A DNA stretch of 64,000 nt. It comes from Sphagnum magellanicum. Its lineage: Eukaryota; Streptophyta; Sphagnopsida; Sphagnales; Sphagnaceae. A model generated the notes under the pieces. It did no database searches. It was given only the letters and a program-made list of their open reading frames with translations, and was not told the DNA's origin. The translations under genes were made by a program, and so were the position numbers. Where the stretch lies: positions 14,027,349-14,091,348 of the forward strand of contig CM038918.1 in the NCBI GenBank assembly GCA_021904315.1, in the 5' to 3' direction. Positions 13,325 through 24,709 of this stretch are shown piece by piece; position 1 is the stretch's first letter, and the number at the start of each line of letters is the position of its first letter.

Positions 13325-13779
13325 TTACTCAGTTGTGGATGAACCTCAACTGAGTTAGTTAGTATATGGTTTCACCTTGGTAACCAATTATGTAAGAAAT
13401 AGGTCTCATATATAGGTAAATAGGTAGGAACATAGATAACTACTAGGTAAGTAGATGGCTTATACATAGGCAAGGGCTGTTTTTAATACCTACCTACTAA
13501 CAACCTACCTGCTAGTGGGTTGTTAGTAGCTAACCATGGTGACTAGGTTAGGCCCGTTTTTACTACCTACCTACTAACAACTCACTAGCAAGTTGTTATT
13601 AGGTAGGTAGTAAAAATGGGCCTTACCTATCTCTAGACCATCTACTTACCTAGTAGTTATCTATTTTCCTACCTATCTACATATATATATATATGAGACC
13701 TATTTCTTAGAGAATTGGTTACCAAGGTGAAACCATATACTAACTAACTCAGTTTGAGGTTCATCCACAACTGAGTAAT
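13325..13779. mobile_element. Foldback element with ~200-bp inverted arms
   Basis: The left arm begins TTACTCAGTTGTGGATGAAC and runs through TTAGTATATGGTTTCACC and TTGGTAACCAATT. The right arm is its reverse complement, running through AATTGGTTACCAAGGTGAAA to GTTCATCCACAACTGAGTAA. Inner segments (ACTACCTACCTACTAACAAC and its complement) extend the pairing, so nearly the whole 455 bp can fold into one hairpin. It lies between two direct copies of the MITE-like repeat. A related left-arm sequence is found at about 62431-62575. Confidence 0.85.
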
Positions 13780-13868
13780 AGTAGGCATCCAGTGGATGGT
13801 GCACTGGTGGGTGCTGGTTCACCGAGGCCTAAATTACACACAAACAAACAAGGGGAGTGTCACACCAT

Positions 13869-14187
13869 GGCCTTGCCATTTACATTAAAAAGTATTATCT
13901 TAAGGCAAAAGAAGAATTATGGAAACTCAAATATTTCACCATCCAAAAATATAAATCTTCAAAAAATCCTCTGAAAAAAACCAAAATCCTTCACGATATT
14001 ACAACTCTATAAGAACTAATCACCAGTTTTAACACAAGCCAAAATATTATCTTTCAAAAATGCTCATATAAAAAATAGACCTATTATTATTATTATTATT
14101 ACCTAGTAGGGGCCTATAAAAATCCCTTAAGCTACTATACTCTATAATGAATCCAAACACAATTTCTTTGCCTTGGTAGGCAAAGCC
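13869..14187. mobile_element. MITE-like dispersed repeat, copy 2
   Basis: Same orientation as copy 1 and clearly homologous over its full length, including the (TTA)n tract and CCTAGTAGGGGCCTATAAAA. It starts GGCCTTGCC and ends GGTAGGCAAAGCC, so the terminal inverted repeat is imperfect. Between copies 1 and 2 lie about 630 bp, mostly the foldback element. Confidence 0.7.
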
Positions 14188-14716
14188 AACAAATGTCAAC
14201 TTGGCAAAATGGCCCAGCCAACGGAAACCCTAAACCTAGACCAACAATAGCCATGTCTAGAGAGACGACTGGTGATGAGAGAGAGAGTGTGTCTTTGAAT
14301 TTTCTCCGAATGAGCGTGTGTCTCTCTGGTGATGATGAGAGAGTGGTCTTTGAATTTTTTTTCCGAATGAGCGTGTGTGTGTGGCTGTGTACCTAGTAGC
14401 ACCTTCCTAGGTATTCATTGTTGTTGTTGTTTGTTGTTGTTGTATTATTACTGGAGAATTTTTCCAGCTTTGGTCTCTTGTTGCCTCCTGTGCTTGCTGG
14501 ACATGAGGAGGATTTGAAAAACGCTGTTGTTGTTGAAATGTTCTGGAAGCCCAACGATTTGATTAGTTGATTTTTTTTCCAAGCCACCCATTTTGAGAAA
14601 TTGCCATGTTTTTGGTTTTTCTTTCTCCCTTGTCGACGAGTCGGATCCGGTGGTGCGTATGAGTTTCTCCATAAATTTGGGAGAAGGTTGCATCTGGAGA
14701 TTTATATAGACGGAGT

Positions 14717-14726
14717 TTATATATAG
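14717..14726 (+). promoter_or_regulatory. Candidate TATA box for the EF-hand gene
   Basis: TTATATATAG lies about 430 bp before the predicted start codon and is followed by a purine-rich segment typical of a plant 5' UTR. No other promoter element is evident. The assignment rests on position and sequence only. Confidence 0.3.
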
Positions 14727-15151
14727 AGATCGGCTGAGAAAAAGAAGGATCAGAGGAGTTGAGTTGCACTGTTGTTGCAGATTGTTGTAAAGAAGAGAGA
14801 GAAAGTGTGAGCAAGGTTTTGATGCAAACTATCATCTAATTCATCGAGCGCGTAGCCGCCAGCTATAATATTTGTGCCATGCAATAGATATTGTGGATGG
14901 ATCGCATTTGTGTGTAATTTTTAGAAGTTTTGATCTTGTTGGCGCGGAGCAGTTACCAACTAGAGATTTGGATCCTTTTTATTTCTTTTTTCGATCGCCG
15001 TTGTTTCATGTGTGCGAGCCAGCTGCCAGCTTTGGAAATCCATCAGCTTCGGACTTTGTATAAGTTCCTCACAAAATTTGTGGGAGAAGAGCAGTTGACT
15101 TTCAATAGTGAGAAAAGTCGCGCAGAGGTGATTAGTTCGACGTGTCTAAAC

Positions 15152-15628
15152 ATGGGCATGGATGATGCAAGGGTGGGTCATGAGGAAGAAGTAGTAGTCG
15201 GAAGTGTGGTTGTGCTAGACGGATCGACGGTGCGCGAGTTTGCAACAGACGAGAAGGCGTTCACCAGTGCAATCGACAAGATGTTCGCGTCCCTGGACAG
15301 CAACGGCGATGGTGTTCTGTCTCGAACAGAGATTCGTCCGGCTTTCGAGCGCTTGAATCTGGAGGAAATGCGATTCGGAGTGCCAGTGACGAAGACGACG
15401 GACGAGGTGAACGCCCTTTACGACTCCGTTTTCGACACCTTCGACACCGACCACAACAACAAGGTGGATTTGATGGAGTTCCGGTCGCAACTCAAGGAGA
15501 TCCTCCTAGCCATTGCCGATGGGTTAGGGTTCGCTCCTCTCACCATGATGGTAGAGCACGGGAGCTTGCTGCAGAATGCGGTGGAGCATGAGACAAACAC
15601 ATGTTGCTCTTGGCCCATCACCAATTGA
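15152..15628 (+). CDS. Two-EF-hand calcium-binding protein
   Basis: Single-exon gene for 158 residues. Two canonical EF-hand loops are present: DSNGDGVLSRTE (residues 49-60) and DTDHNNKVDLME (98-109), both with Asp at position 1 and Glu at position 12. The second has Asn instead of Gly at loop position 6. The N-terminal element VVLDGSTVREF (21-30) and the segment LAIADGLG after the second hand are typical of a small plant family of EF-hand proteins related to Arabidopsis At1g54530/At2g34030; this family match is from memory. The role is presumably cytosolic calcium sensing or buffering; targets are unknown. The ATG at 15152 is chosen because conserved sequence begins soon after it. The frame is open upstream to 14930, but those residues look non-coding. 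A second Met lies two codons later. The gene appears intact. Confidence 0.88.
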   Translation: MGMDDARVGHEEEVVVGSVVVLDGSTVREFATDEKAFTSAIDKMFASLDSNGDGVLSRTEIRPAFERLNLEEMRFGVPVTKTTDEVNALYDSVFDTFDTDHNNKVDLMEFRSQLKEILLAIADGLGFAPLTMMVEHGSLLQNAVEHETNTCCSWPITN

Positions 15629-17491
15629 CATCGCACAACCAGAACCTCTCCTAATCGCCATTGCACCACCAAAACCCTAAAATCTCTGAGGCCATGTCGT
15701 CTCTCACAATTGTTCATCACCATTTAGCTCCACAGGTCTGCTGCCTCTTCATCCATCCAATTCAGGTCTAACAAACAAGCACTTCATCCATCCCATAGTG
15801 GCTCCCCCCAGTGTTTTTTTTCTTTTCTTTTCTTTTCTTTTTTTTCTTTTTTCTGGTGGGCTCAATTGATCCAGTCCATCTGAGGATCGAATTTTGGTCA
15901 CATTCTCGACCTCAAAAAATATTTGTTTCAACAAGTAGAAAGAAAGGAGTTTTGTGAAAAGAAAAAAAAGAAAAAAAAAGGGCCTTGATTCGCCAGATTT
16001 TGAAAAATCAATTCAAATTTCTCCATATTTTTTCAACAGGTTGGATATAGCCTACCTAGTCCAAATAAATTAAAAAAAGGATTTTCAACTTTCATATTTG
16101 GTCTATAGCCAAATTTGGCTAAATCTTTTGGTGGATGATCGTCGATTTGGCTACATCAGGCAATTGAAGGGCAAAACCATGATAATTTTCTTTTGTCAAA
16201 CTTGAAATATGATAACATATTTATGAACTCTCTCTCTCTCTCTATATATATATATAGCCATATAGCCGTATTTATGTTGTATGGGCAATAATTCTCCTTG
16301 ACATTAGAGTTATCCTTAAAAATTGGAATTTTTTTGGGCTTGCCATTGAGCTTCTCTTTGCCCTTTCATGTTCACTTTTGAGCTATTCTTAAAAGTCATC
16401 CATCCATACAAGGGACCAAGGAACCAACATTCAAGCTAAATTTTGCAAATTAAATGTGACATTGGTCTCTACACAATTACCAAACAACAACACTCAACAA
16501 AAGAAAATAAAAATCAATGAATACCCAAACTATGATGAATATTTTAATTATCTTTCTCACACAATATTTTTGAAAAAAAATTGATTTAGTGATTAAAATC
16601 TTCCAACTTCTTTTATCAATTTTTTTTTCTTCCATGAAGTTAAAAATAATTTGATAAAGAGAATTGTTCCAATTCTTTTATCAAAATTTCAGATATATTT
16701 TTTTGTTGGGCATTGTCTTGCAATTGCATTGAAACCAATGCCAAATTTAATTCATTGCTCCTACTTAGTCTTTTGCCATATTTGTGGACTATGATGTTGA
16801 ACATCAACAGAGCAAAGGAAGATGGAGATCTTCAATATGCTTTGTTCTGTCTTCACACACCTGTTAATGACAGGAATCCAGAGCACCAAGGACTTTGCTT
16901 GCTATAGACACAACTTGACAACTGAAACAAAAGCAAGGACTTTAAAAACATCCTCACTTTTCAAAAGCATATTACCCTCCCTAATGAACATATCAAACTG
17001 CAAATTGACATAATGAATCAATTTACTGCTTCCATGGACAGCAGAAAATCATGTGGAAGGTGGAGATGTCCACTGAATGGTAACCTCCTGTACAATTTTC
17101 TTGAAGATCTATGGAGATAGTTGCTGTTGTGATCCCTCCACTGCAAAATAGCACACTCCTAACCAATTTCTTAGGGTGTCACCAGAAGCTTCCAGGACCA
17201 AACTCTGACGCAATGCACCCATGGATGTGACAAGCTACAAGACTGCGGCAAGCATGGTTGGAATCATGATTCACAGTTTCAATTGGTGAGCTACAATCTG
17301 ATAAGACATCCCTTGGCAACTGAGCACGTGTTGGATCAGGGTCATCATTGAGACTTTTAGAGGAGTCTCTTGACAACAAACACTTGGATGGATGTGCTCT
17401 GACCAGTTGTTTGGGCTTGCTTTTGACTACACAGAGAGAGCTATATATGTCCTCCAATTTATGGTCATGAGTGGGCAAACTCATATTGACC
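15629..17491. other. Intergenic region between EF-hand gene and FADS-trihelix gene
   Basis: AT-rich, with T/TC-rich low complexity (15816-15855), a (TC)n(TA)n microsatellite at about 16229-16257 and poly-A/T tracts. The last ~320 bp (17179-17491) are probably the 3' UTR of the minus-strand gene. A 129-codon minus-strand ORF there lies in a frame that overlaps the true stop and is not supported. Confidence 0.4.
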
Positions 17492-20344
17492 TCAGTTAGT
17501 GGACATGTTTGCATGCTTGGTTGTCTTCCTCTTTTTCTCCTCTGAGCTCTTTGCAAATAGAGAAGCAAGTTGTATTTGACTTTGAAGGAAAATTTCTCTA
17601 CTTTTAAGTTCCATCTCTGCCCTCATGCACTCAATCTTTACAAGCCCCTCTCCCAGTGATTGGATAGCTTCTGCCAAGGATGGGGAGGCTTGCTTGCATG
17701 ACCGTTTCTTTTTTGAGATTGATGTATTGTCAACAAGGTTGTCTTCTTGAGGTCTGTTTCCCCAAGTCTCCATATCAGTTGGTGGAAGTGTAGAATAGCT
17801 TCCATTTTCATCCTCTACCTTGTGAACTGATACTCGCGTAGGGCTTTGTAAGCATCCCTGCATAGGCTGGGGCATGGGAGAAGGGTATCTCCAAGCATCC
17901 TGCAAAAGAGTCTCCTTATCAAGAGAAGAGGAAGAGCAATGAGCTGCTGGGATGTGACCCAAACAGCCACCTTTCTCAACTTGCTTGATGACCCCAGTCA
18001 AAAGTCGCTCCATGCGACTATACCACAGCCACTTTGAATGTGGTGCCCCTGGCTTCTCCTCTTCTGCCCTCTCTGTCCTGAAATTTTTCTTCATCTTTTC
18101 AATTTTGTTTTTACACTGGGGACCTGTTCGTTGAAGCTGTCTAGGGCACTGCTTTGTCAACTCCTCTGCAATCTCCATCCAGTGGGTAGTCCTTAGATTG
18201 CCACGTCCCAGTTGGACCCATTTGTCCTCATAAAGGTCAAGCAAGCAAGCCACACCAGCAGAACACCACACCCTATCAAGCTCCACCTTGTCTTTGAATC
18301 TTTCTCTTTCCCTCCCTTGTAGACTGACCACTTTCACCCTCCCTGCCCTCTCTAGTCTTTCATCCAGCATGAGATATGCAGGTTTGTATTTGTCTTTACT
18401 GACTAAAAGTGCTGGATTTGGCAGTGTGTCATGCAGCTTGCCTATGGATGTGTACCTGACAAAGGCCCCCCCACACACCCAAAAGACATTATGCCACACA
18501 GAAGACACCTGCCTGCAACAGCCTGTGCAAGTACAGCAAAGCAGTGTTGTAACAGCAGCAGAATCCTTGCAAACAGAAGCACATAAAAAGAAGGGTTCAT
18601 GAAGAGACAGACAAGTCAGATCTCTAACCCCTGGTCATAAAGTCTGCAATAGGGTACTTTGCAAGCCAAAATGAATGCCCACACATCCCTGCATCCATAC
18701 CAGCCACCCCTGAGCTTTCCATGAGTCAATATGAACAGACACAAGTTATAAATGCAGACATGTATGGCATCAATATCCAAATGCAGTTGTACATAAATTG
18801 GTTGATGAGATGAGAAACTACAGCAATTCAAAGGTTTGGACTGGACCCCTGCAAATATGACCAGTTTCAGGTCAATACTGACCTATATGTCCAGTCAAGT
18901 ATTGGATTCACACGCATGAAAGGGGGCCAGCCAAAAGTGCTTGGAGAAAACTCCCCTACACCGACCTGTCTCCCCTCCAACAAACAGGCAACCCAATCAG
19001 CTTGGACATAGGCTGCAAAACCCTTTGGAGGGGCCTGATCATTATAGCCATCTGCAAATGCAAGCCTGCAGTTGAAGAGGCTATGGCATCACAGACAATC
19101 GATCAGATATACCTGGAAAATTTCTGTACACACCTACTGGGCTACAGATCAGGTAATTCCAATGCTGCAAAATCTTCTAGAAAACAATGATCAGATAAGA
19201 AACCTACCATATTTGGATCCCCTATTCGTGTTCCAAGAAATATAGCTCTAATGGGCTTCTTCTTGTGCAATGCATCTATTCCTGCTGTGAACTCTGCTCG
19301 AACAACCTCCATATCCAGTGGATATCTGTATTTTCAGAGATCATCCAACCATCAATCCATCCCACACTTGGGATTGTACACTACTTATTTGTCCCCAGTG
19401 GATGCTTTAAAAACCTATCATCAAAGAAACTGTTGCTCCACATGCATTTCCATATTGCCGCTAAATGCAATTACTCACAATGATGGAGTCTCCAAGGTAA
19501 AGGCATCAATCTCTGGAAATGCATCTGGATGCTTAAAGTAGACAGTCCGTATGCAGTATTGCAGGGCTGCATCAGCATCCCCTCCAGATGCCAATGCTGC
19601 ATAGCCTGCCCTCAACAAATGCAAGAGCACCTGCTCTAGATCATGTGAGCCAAACAATCTGACAAAGATGAATCTGTAAGGACACATTGACAACAACCCT
19701 GCTAGCTCAAACAGATCAAATGTTGCTTGAGTCAGTGCTTAATTTGGATGTTCAGACATCATTAAAAACTTTCAAGTACTGTAAGCATTGAAAAATGGTG
19801 GGATGCTATTAAGCAATAGAAGCAAACTCACTGTGGAATCTTTGCCACCACTGAAGGCAAACACAATCTCGTCAGTTCTGCACAAAATAGTAAAAGCCAA
19901 AAAACAAAACTTCTTTCAGCCATTACCCTCGCAAAGTCCTATTCCTGCACTCTTGTCCCCATGGGAGTCAAACACAATATTCTCAGTTCTGAACAAAAAT
20001 AGTAAAAGCTAAAAAACACCACTTTCTCTCAGCCATCACTCTTGCAGAGCCCTAAGCCTTCTCAGCATTCAGCAAGATGTTGATATCCTCTCAAGTAACT
20101 TCATGTAAAACCACCAAAATTTCCACATACTAAGTTCATATGCATGAGGATGCTTGGCTCCAATTGAATGCAATACAGGCTATTCTGCCAATTCCCACAA
20201 TAGCAATTCAGATAGCCATCCACCCACCCTCCAATGAAGCATTTTGTACTCAAATGTTTTTTTTTCCCTCAGCAAATGGAACCTCTGACCTAGTGCAAAC
20301 GGCATGCCGTTTTGCAAAGAGTTGAGGTAGTGCAGGCAATCCAT
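17492..20344 (-). CDS. FAD-synthetase/PAPS-reductase-like domain fused to a trihelix DNA-binding domain
   Basis: Seven exons fit by frame and splice sites: 20344-20283, 19877-19832, 19630-19479, 19325-19208, 18965-18883, 18688-18629 and 18455-17492. They give about 494 residues. Residues 22-215 match the FAD synthetase branch of the PAPS-reductase family: PP-loop SGGKDST (30-36), VLLHLLRAGY, PIRAIFLGTRIGDPN, WPPFMRVNPILDW, DVWAFILACKVPYC, LYDQGYTSIG. These enzymes adenylylate FMN to FAD with ATP. After a ~20-residue basic linker in the same exon, residues 234-330 form a trihelix (Myb/SANT-like, SIP1 type) domain: DRVWCSAG, RGNLRTTHWMEIAEEL, QCKNKIEKMKKNF, SKWLWY. A predicted coiled coil (about 440-485) follows, as in that clade. 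The N-terminal exon is the least certain part: MDCLHYLNSL at 20344 fits the phase, but an alternative first exon at 20839-20663 is possible. Known plant homologues carry a molybdopterin-binding-like domain instead (from memory). Confidence 0.82.
19943..19988 (-). pseudogene. Decayed duplicate of the PP-loop exon
   Basis: A 46-bp segment 111 bp upstream (in gene orientation) of the true PP-loop exon at 19877-19832 starts with the same AACTGA after a CAG, and shares ATTGTGTTTG. The part that should encode SGGKDST instead reads approximately SHGDKSA, with no usable PP-loop, and the donor site is lost. The flanking intron sequence (TTTTACTATTTT and GCAAAG/GCAGAG words) is duplicated too, so this was a local tandem duplication. 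Confidence 0.6.
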
Positions 20345-20662
20345 GGCCGAAATTGCAGGATTTTATACCGGCAACCTCATCGCACTATTGGAACTCGTTC
20401 TCTCTTCTCAACAGCTCTTACGTTTTCTTCCAGGTTTATTCATATCCCGCAGTTCTAGGGTCTTTGACTCTCTACGCAGTCAGGGTTTCTTCAATTCCAT
20501 GAAGAGGCTGGGATTCAAGCGCCTTTTGCACAAGAGGCTAAACCGGATGAAATTCATCGCTGGTTGGGGGGAGAGAAAATTCACTCCAGCTACCGACAAC
20601 AAACCCGATCCACAATCGGTGAACAAAAGAAGAAGAAGAAGAAGTGGGTTGGACTTACTTAC

Positions 20663-20839
20663 TTGTACAGGGCAAGAGTACGCTCGATGACACTGCAGGC
20701 GTTCTTCACTCTCGCCTGCAGTCTCTTGTCGCCCGTTTCCTCCACCGCTTTCCACACCTCCGTCTTGTTCATCCTCAAAAAAGTTGCTGCTGCTGTCGTC
20801 ATGGGCCTTTGGGACTGCCTCAGCGTGCGTCAAGTCCAT
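20663..20839 (-). other. Possible alternative first exon or 5' UTR of the FADS-trihelix gene
   Basis: On the minus strand an ATG at 20839 opens 59 acidic, Gly/Glu-rich codons ending at a strong donor (CAA followed by GTAAGTAAG). It ends in phase 0, so a further exon would be needed to reach the PP-loop exon. No strong acceptor before 20344 was found, so it may be non-coding. Sequence further upstream has a (CT)n tract at 20911-20930 and CCCTAAACCCT, as often seen in plant promoters. Confidence 0.35.
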
Positions 20840-21009
20840 GCATCCTTGCTGCGGAAAGCAGGCATGCTCTCGCTTCCAAGCTCATGCTAAGAGTGTTCTT
20901 CCTCTCCTCTCTCTCTCTCTCTCTCTCTCGCACTGCAAACCCTAAACCCTCGCGAAGGACGAGTCCCTTCTCGTCGATGGACGCTGCAGTCGCCCAGACG
21001 GGAGCCTAA

Positions 21010-24000
21010 ATCGCCGGTCTCAAGGACCTTTTATAAGGTATGGGTCTTACTTAAGGGCTGTTTCAAGAGGGGCCATAATTCCACCCAAGGTCTTTTTTTG
21101 GGGTTTGGAGATGAACCTCTTTCTTTCCATTTTTTTAAAATATTTAATTTAATTTTAAATATATATATTAAAATAACTTATATAAATAATTTGAAACTTA
21201 AATTAACTAACTAAATAATTAATAATGTGGGTTTAATAATCAGCCTTTTTCATCAACTCATCAAATATTATGTATTGTTCGCCATTATTCTCTCCTTTCA
21301 TTTAATTATAAAGGTTAGCCTACATCCATGGAAGTGTGGGCAAAGGGTGGGAGGCATAAATATCCATGTCCATCCTCTTTGCCCTAGTTACAATCGTGGA
21401 TGTGTGGGCAAAGAATATGGGATAATAAATCTTCTCTCTCCCCTAGTTTTTCCTATATGCTTGTTTGGACTTTGGATGAATGCTTATTATGTGGGATCAA
21501 TTGTGATGCTCTTTATTTTTCCCATGCCTTTGTGATAATGTAGATTACAATGAATTTTGTGATAATCTAAGTTTCATTCCCCATCTAATATTAATGTATT
21601 TTTAATAAATAAATAAAATCTCATCCCCTTACCTAACAAGCAAACTTTGGGTATTGATATTGTGTTTTTTTTTTTCTTTTATGAATATCTCAATGACTCG
21701 ATATTAGTTTTTAAACCCTTTTGACTTTGTTAAGATATTCACATGGTTGTGATTCATTAGAGAGGAAAAGAGACACCTTATGAGTAAGGTTTCTCATTTT
21801 TTAAGAAACTTATGTGTAATTGATGCAAGGTGTCATCCTCTAGTGAGGCCCCCCAAAAAAAAACATTCTAAGGGTTAAAGGGCCCTTCACTTACACTAAA
21901 ATATTAGTACCGATTTTTTAGGTTTGCAAGAAACCTCTTACACCTACACTAAGAGAGAGAGAGAGATCTTATTCATGGAAGTAGACAACCATAGTCTTAT
22001 AGAATAGACCTAAGGTCATTTGGGCATAACATCTCTTTTGCTCTTAAGGAATAAGAACCCTTTTCATCTTAGGCATAAGATCCCTCATCCTTTTAAAGAA
22101 TAAGCATATGGACAAAGGACCCTCTCTATGTAAGATCTTGAAGGTGTAAGATCCATACCCACTTTTTTCATAGATGTAAGATATATTCTATTTTTGAAGG
22201 AGCCATTATTAATGTGAATAAGGTGCCCTTCAAATACATTAAGGATGTTTTTTTGAAATGTTTTATGAAAATTTGTAGATGTTTTTTACTTGGTGTGGTC
22301 TAGGTCATCTTTATGAACTTTTACTATGTTATACCTTGAGAATTCTTACTTTAATGTTCAAGGAACTTTAAATGTATTCCTAAGACTTGGGCCTTTTTTG
22401 CTAACTCATTATGTGGGAGCAAATGCTTCAACTAGGGCCTCCAAGGCCTTGTTATTATAAGCCAAAATTGGCCATGGTTGACCTATTCTTTAACATTACT
22501 TGTGGAGTGTGGGTACCTATTGTTAGTTGTATTAATCAATGGTGGAAGCACATCCAAATTGATTATTTGTTTGTGATTTGGGCCTCTTTGATTGACCCAT
22601 CACCCAAAAATTGTTCACATTATGAACTCTCTTCAAATGGAAGAATATGCAACATCATTTCCCTTTGGTTTAGTTATGTAACTTCCAAGGGTGGAATTTG
22701 GGCAAAGGATATGGGATAAAGGGATGCTATTTATTTGAAACAACTTGCTTGGGGAACACATGGGAATTTGAGGATAACAATGAGAGCCTATTGGGAACCA
22801 ATGGGAACTTGGTTGGAATACCAAAATGAAAAAAAAACATTTCAAACCAAACCCCCGTTCCCCCTAGCTACTCCAAAAGAAATTAAAGCGTGATTTTCTT
22901 AGGTGCATGTTGAGTCATCTCATTGGTTGCATGAAATGTTTATTCCTAAAATTGTTTTTCATCATTTTTGGCATGGGTTAATACCCTTTCTTAAGAGGTT
23001 AGGTGCATACTACTTTTGGTATGTGGTGTATCATAACTTGCCACCTTCTAGTATTTGAATGCAATAAAGAAAGCTAAAGTATATATTGTAATATCTTGTT
23101 AGCTTCAACACATGTTTGCCGAATAATCAATTAATTTTGGAAATTTTCATTTCACCACATAAAATATTTTTGAAAATTCAATTTTTTTCCCCAAATTCTA
23201 TTATTTGATAACTTTTTAAAAAAAAGTTTGACATCTCTATAAAATAATATAATTAGTGTTGAAGCTACCAAGGTAATATTTGTTTATTTCAATGCTTACT
23301 ATGTTTAACAACAATGGAAAAAAGTTTGTGTCTTTTGCAAATGTTTCCAATGTGGTTGTTGCTAAGGATGATGCAAACTTGCCAAGTTTCATTAATAAAC
23401 TAAACAATACATATAGGAAGTGGAAGTGCATAAGGAAAGGACCATAGTCCAAGTTGAATTGCTAGAAATCAAATGTGAAATCTAATGGTTTTTGAGGTTT
23501 TAATTCAATCAACTTCTCTTAACAATTGGGTTTGTTAGTGGATATCCAAACCCAACCATCTACATGTACCAAGTCAATAAAGGGTACATAGGAAATGGGT
23601 TTTGAAGGGGAGAAAATTAATATATAGTTAAGCCCAATGTTATCAATTGATTTTAAAATGGAAGATGATTACATCTTTTGAAATGGAATGGATATGTGTG
23701 GGCAAAGGAAAGTGATCAAGATGGAAAACAATGGATATTTGGACCTCTTATACCCCAATTAACATTGACATATATAATCATGGGTAAAAAAATTTGTTTG
23801 TTTGTGCCAACATTGATATTTCTCAAATGTTAAAAGGAGGAATTGAAATTTATCAAACTTTAGCCATAGTTCTTTTACATGTGATGTGGCTAAATCAACA
23901 AATCCGCATGTAAAACATGATTGTGGAAGTAAGTTTGTGCATGTAAAATCAACTATGACCACATTTATTAAGTTACAAACCCCTTTTTGGAAAGGACAAT

Positions 24001-24520
24001 GTTGGTTTGTCATCAAAAATTGAATGTGGTTGAAAAAAGTACATGCAATTGTTCTCATTTCACATGGAAGTTAACCTCACAAAAAATGGATGAAGACATG
24101 TCATGAATTACATCATTTGTCCTATGTTTATTATCATGAACACATCACAATCAATGGGTTGAATATGTGTTTAAATAAATCTTGTAATTGAAGATGGGGG
24201 AATCCTAGTCAAGTTTAGAATTTTGTTGAAAAAATTTCATAAAACAACCATAACATTGGGAAGATAGATCAAGTTGTAAACTAAACACCCATGACAAGGC
24301 CAAACTGTGAAAGGATGTGATATCAATGAACATCATTCATCACCTTAAAAAACATGATGGAAAAGGTGTTACATGGGTGTTCAATGATGCAAACATTTTG
24401 AGATGGAATTTTGAAGTTAAACCATTCATTGATCAGTAAGTTGTTCAAAGCATGAAAGACATGCACATGTTAAGGGTAGTAGAAGGTCACATGTCACTTT
24501 CAACTAGTGTTGAAAAGGGA
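21010..24520. other. AT-rich intergenic DNA, no gene seen
   Basis: Low GC. The ORFs at 21227-21535 and 22411-22719 (102 codons each) have no recognisable domain and no splice-linked partners. A (GA)n tract lies at 21952-21966. Words such as TAAGATC recur around 22040-22190 but do not form a clean array. Confidence 0.4.
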
Positions 24521-24709
24521 GGTTACATCATCACATGAACTGATGTTTCTAACATCACAAACTTGCTTCTAACATATATATAAAAGGGGCAAGTTTCTGA
24601 TGAAAATACAAAGATGTTGGTCAAATAAAAGCTTATAAACCATGGTTGTTTAATTATAAAAGTCCAAACCATGGTAGCATCGAGTTGTCGCGCTGACTCG
24701 CCCTGCACG

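Noticed and set aside
14393..14835. Minus-strand ORFs upstream of the EF-hand gene
   Set aside because: They are Asn/Thr/Ser-rich chance frames across (TTG)n sequence in the likely promoter.
17179..17568. 129-codon minus-strand ORF
   Set aside because: It overlaps the end of the FADS-trihelix gene in another frame and is probably 3' UTR.
18288..18602. 104-codon plus-strand ORF
   Set aside because: It is antisense to the well-supported last exon and intron of the FADS-trihelix gene.
20343..20690. 115-codon plus-strand ORF starting MAEIAGFYTGN
   Set aside because: It lies opposite the 5' end of the FADS-trihelix gene, has no domain and ends in a simple AGA run; treated as a shadow.
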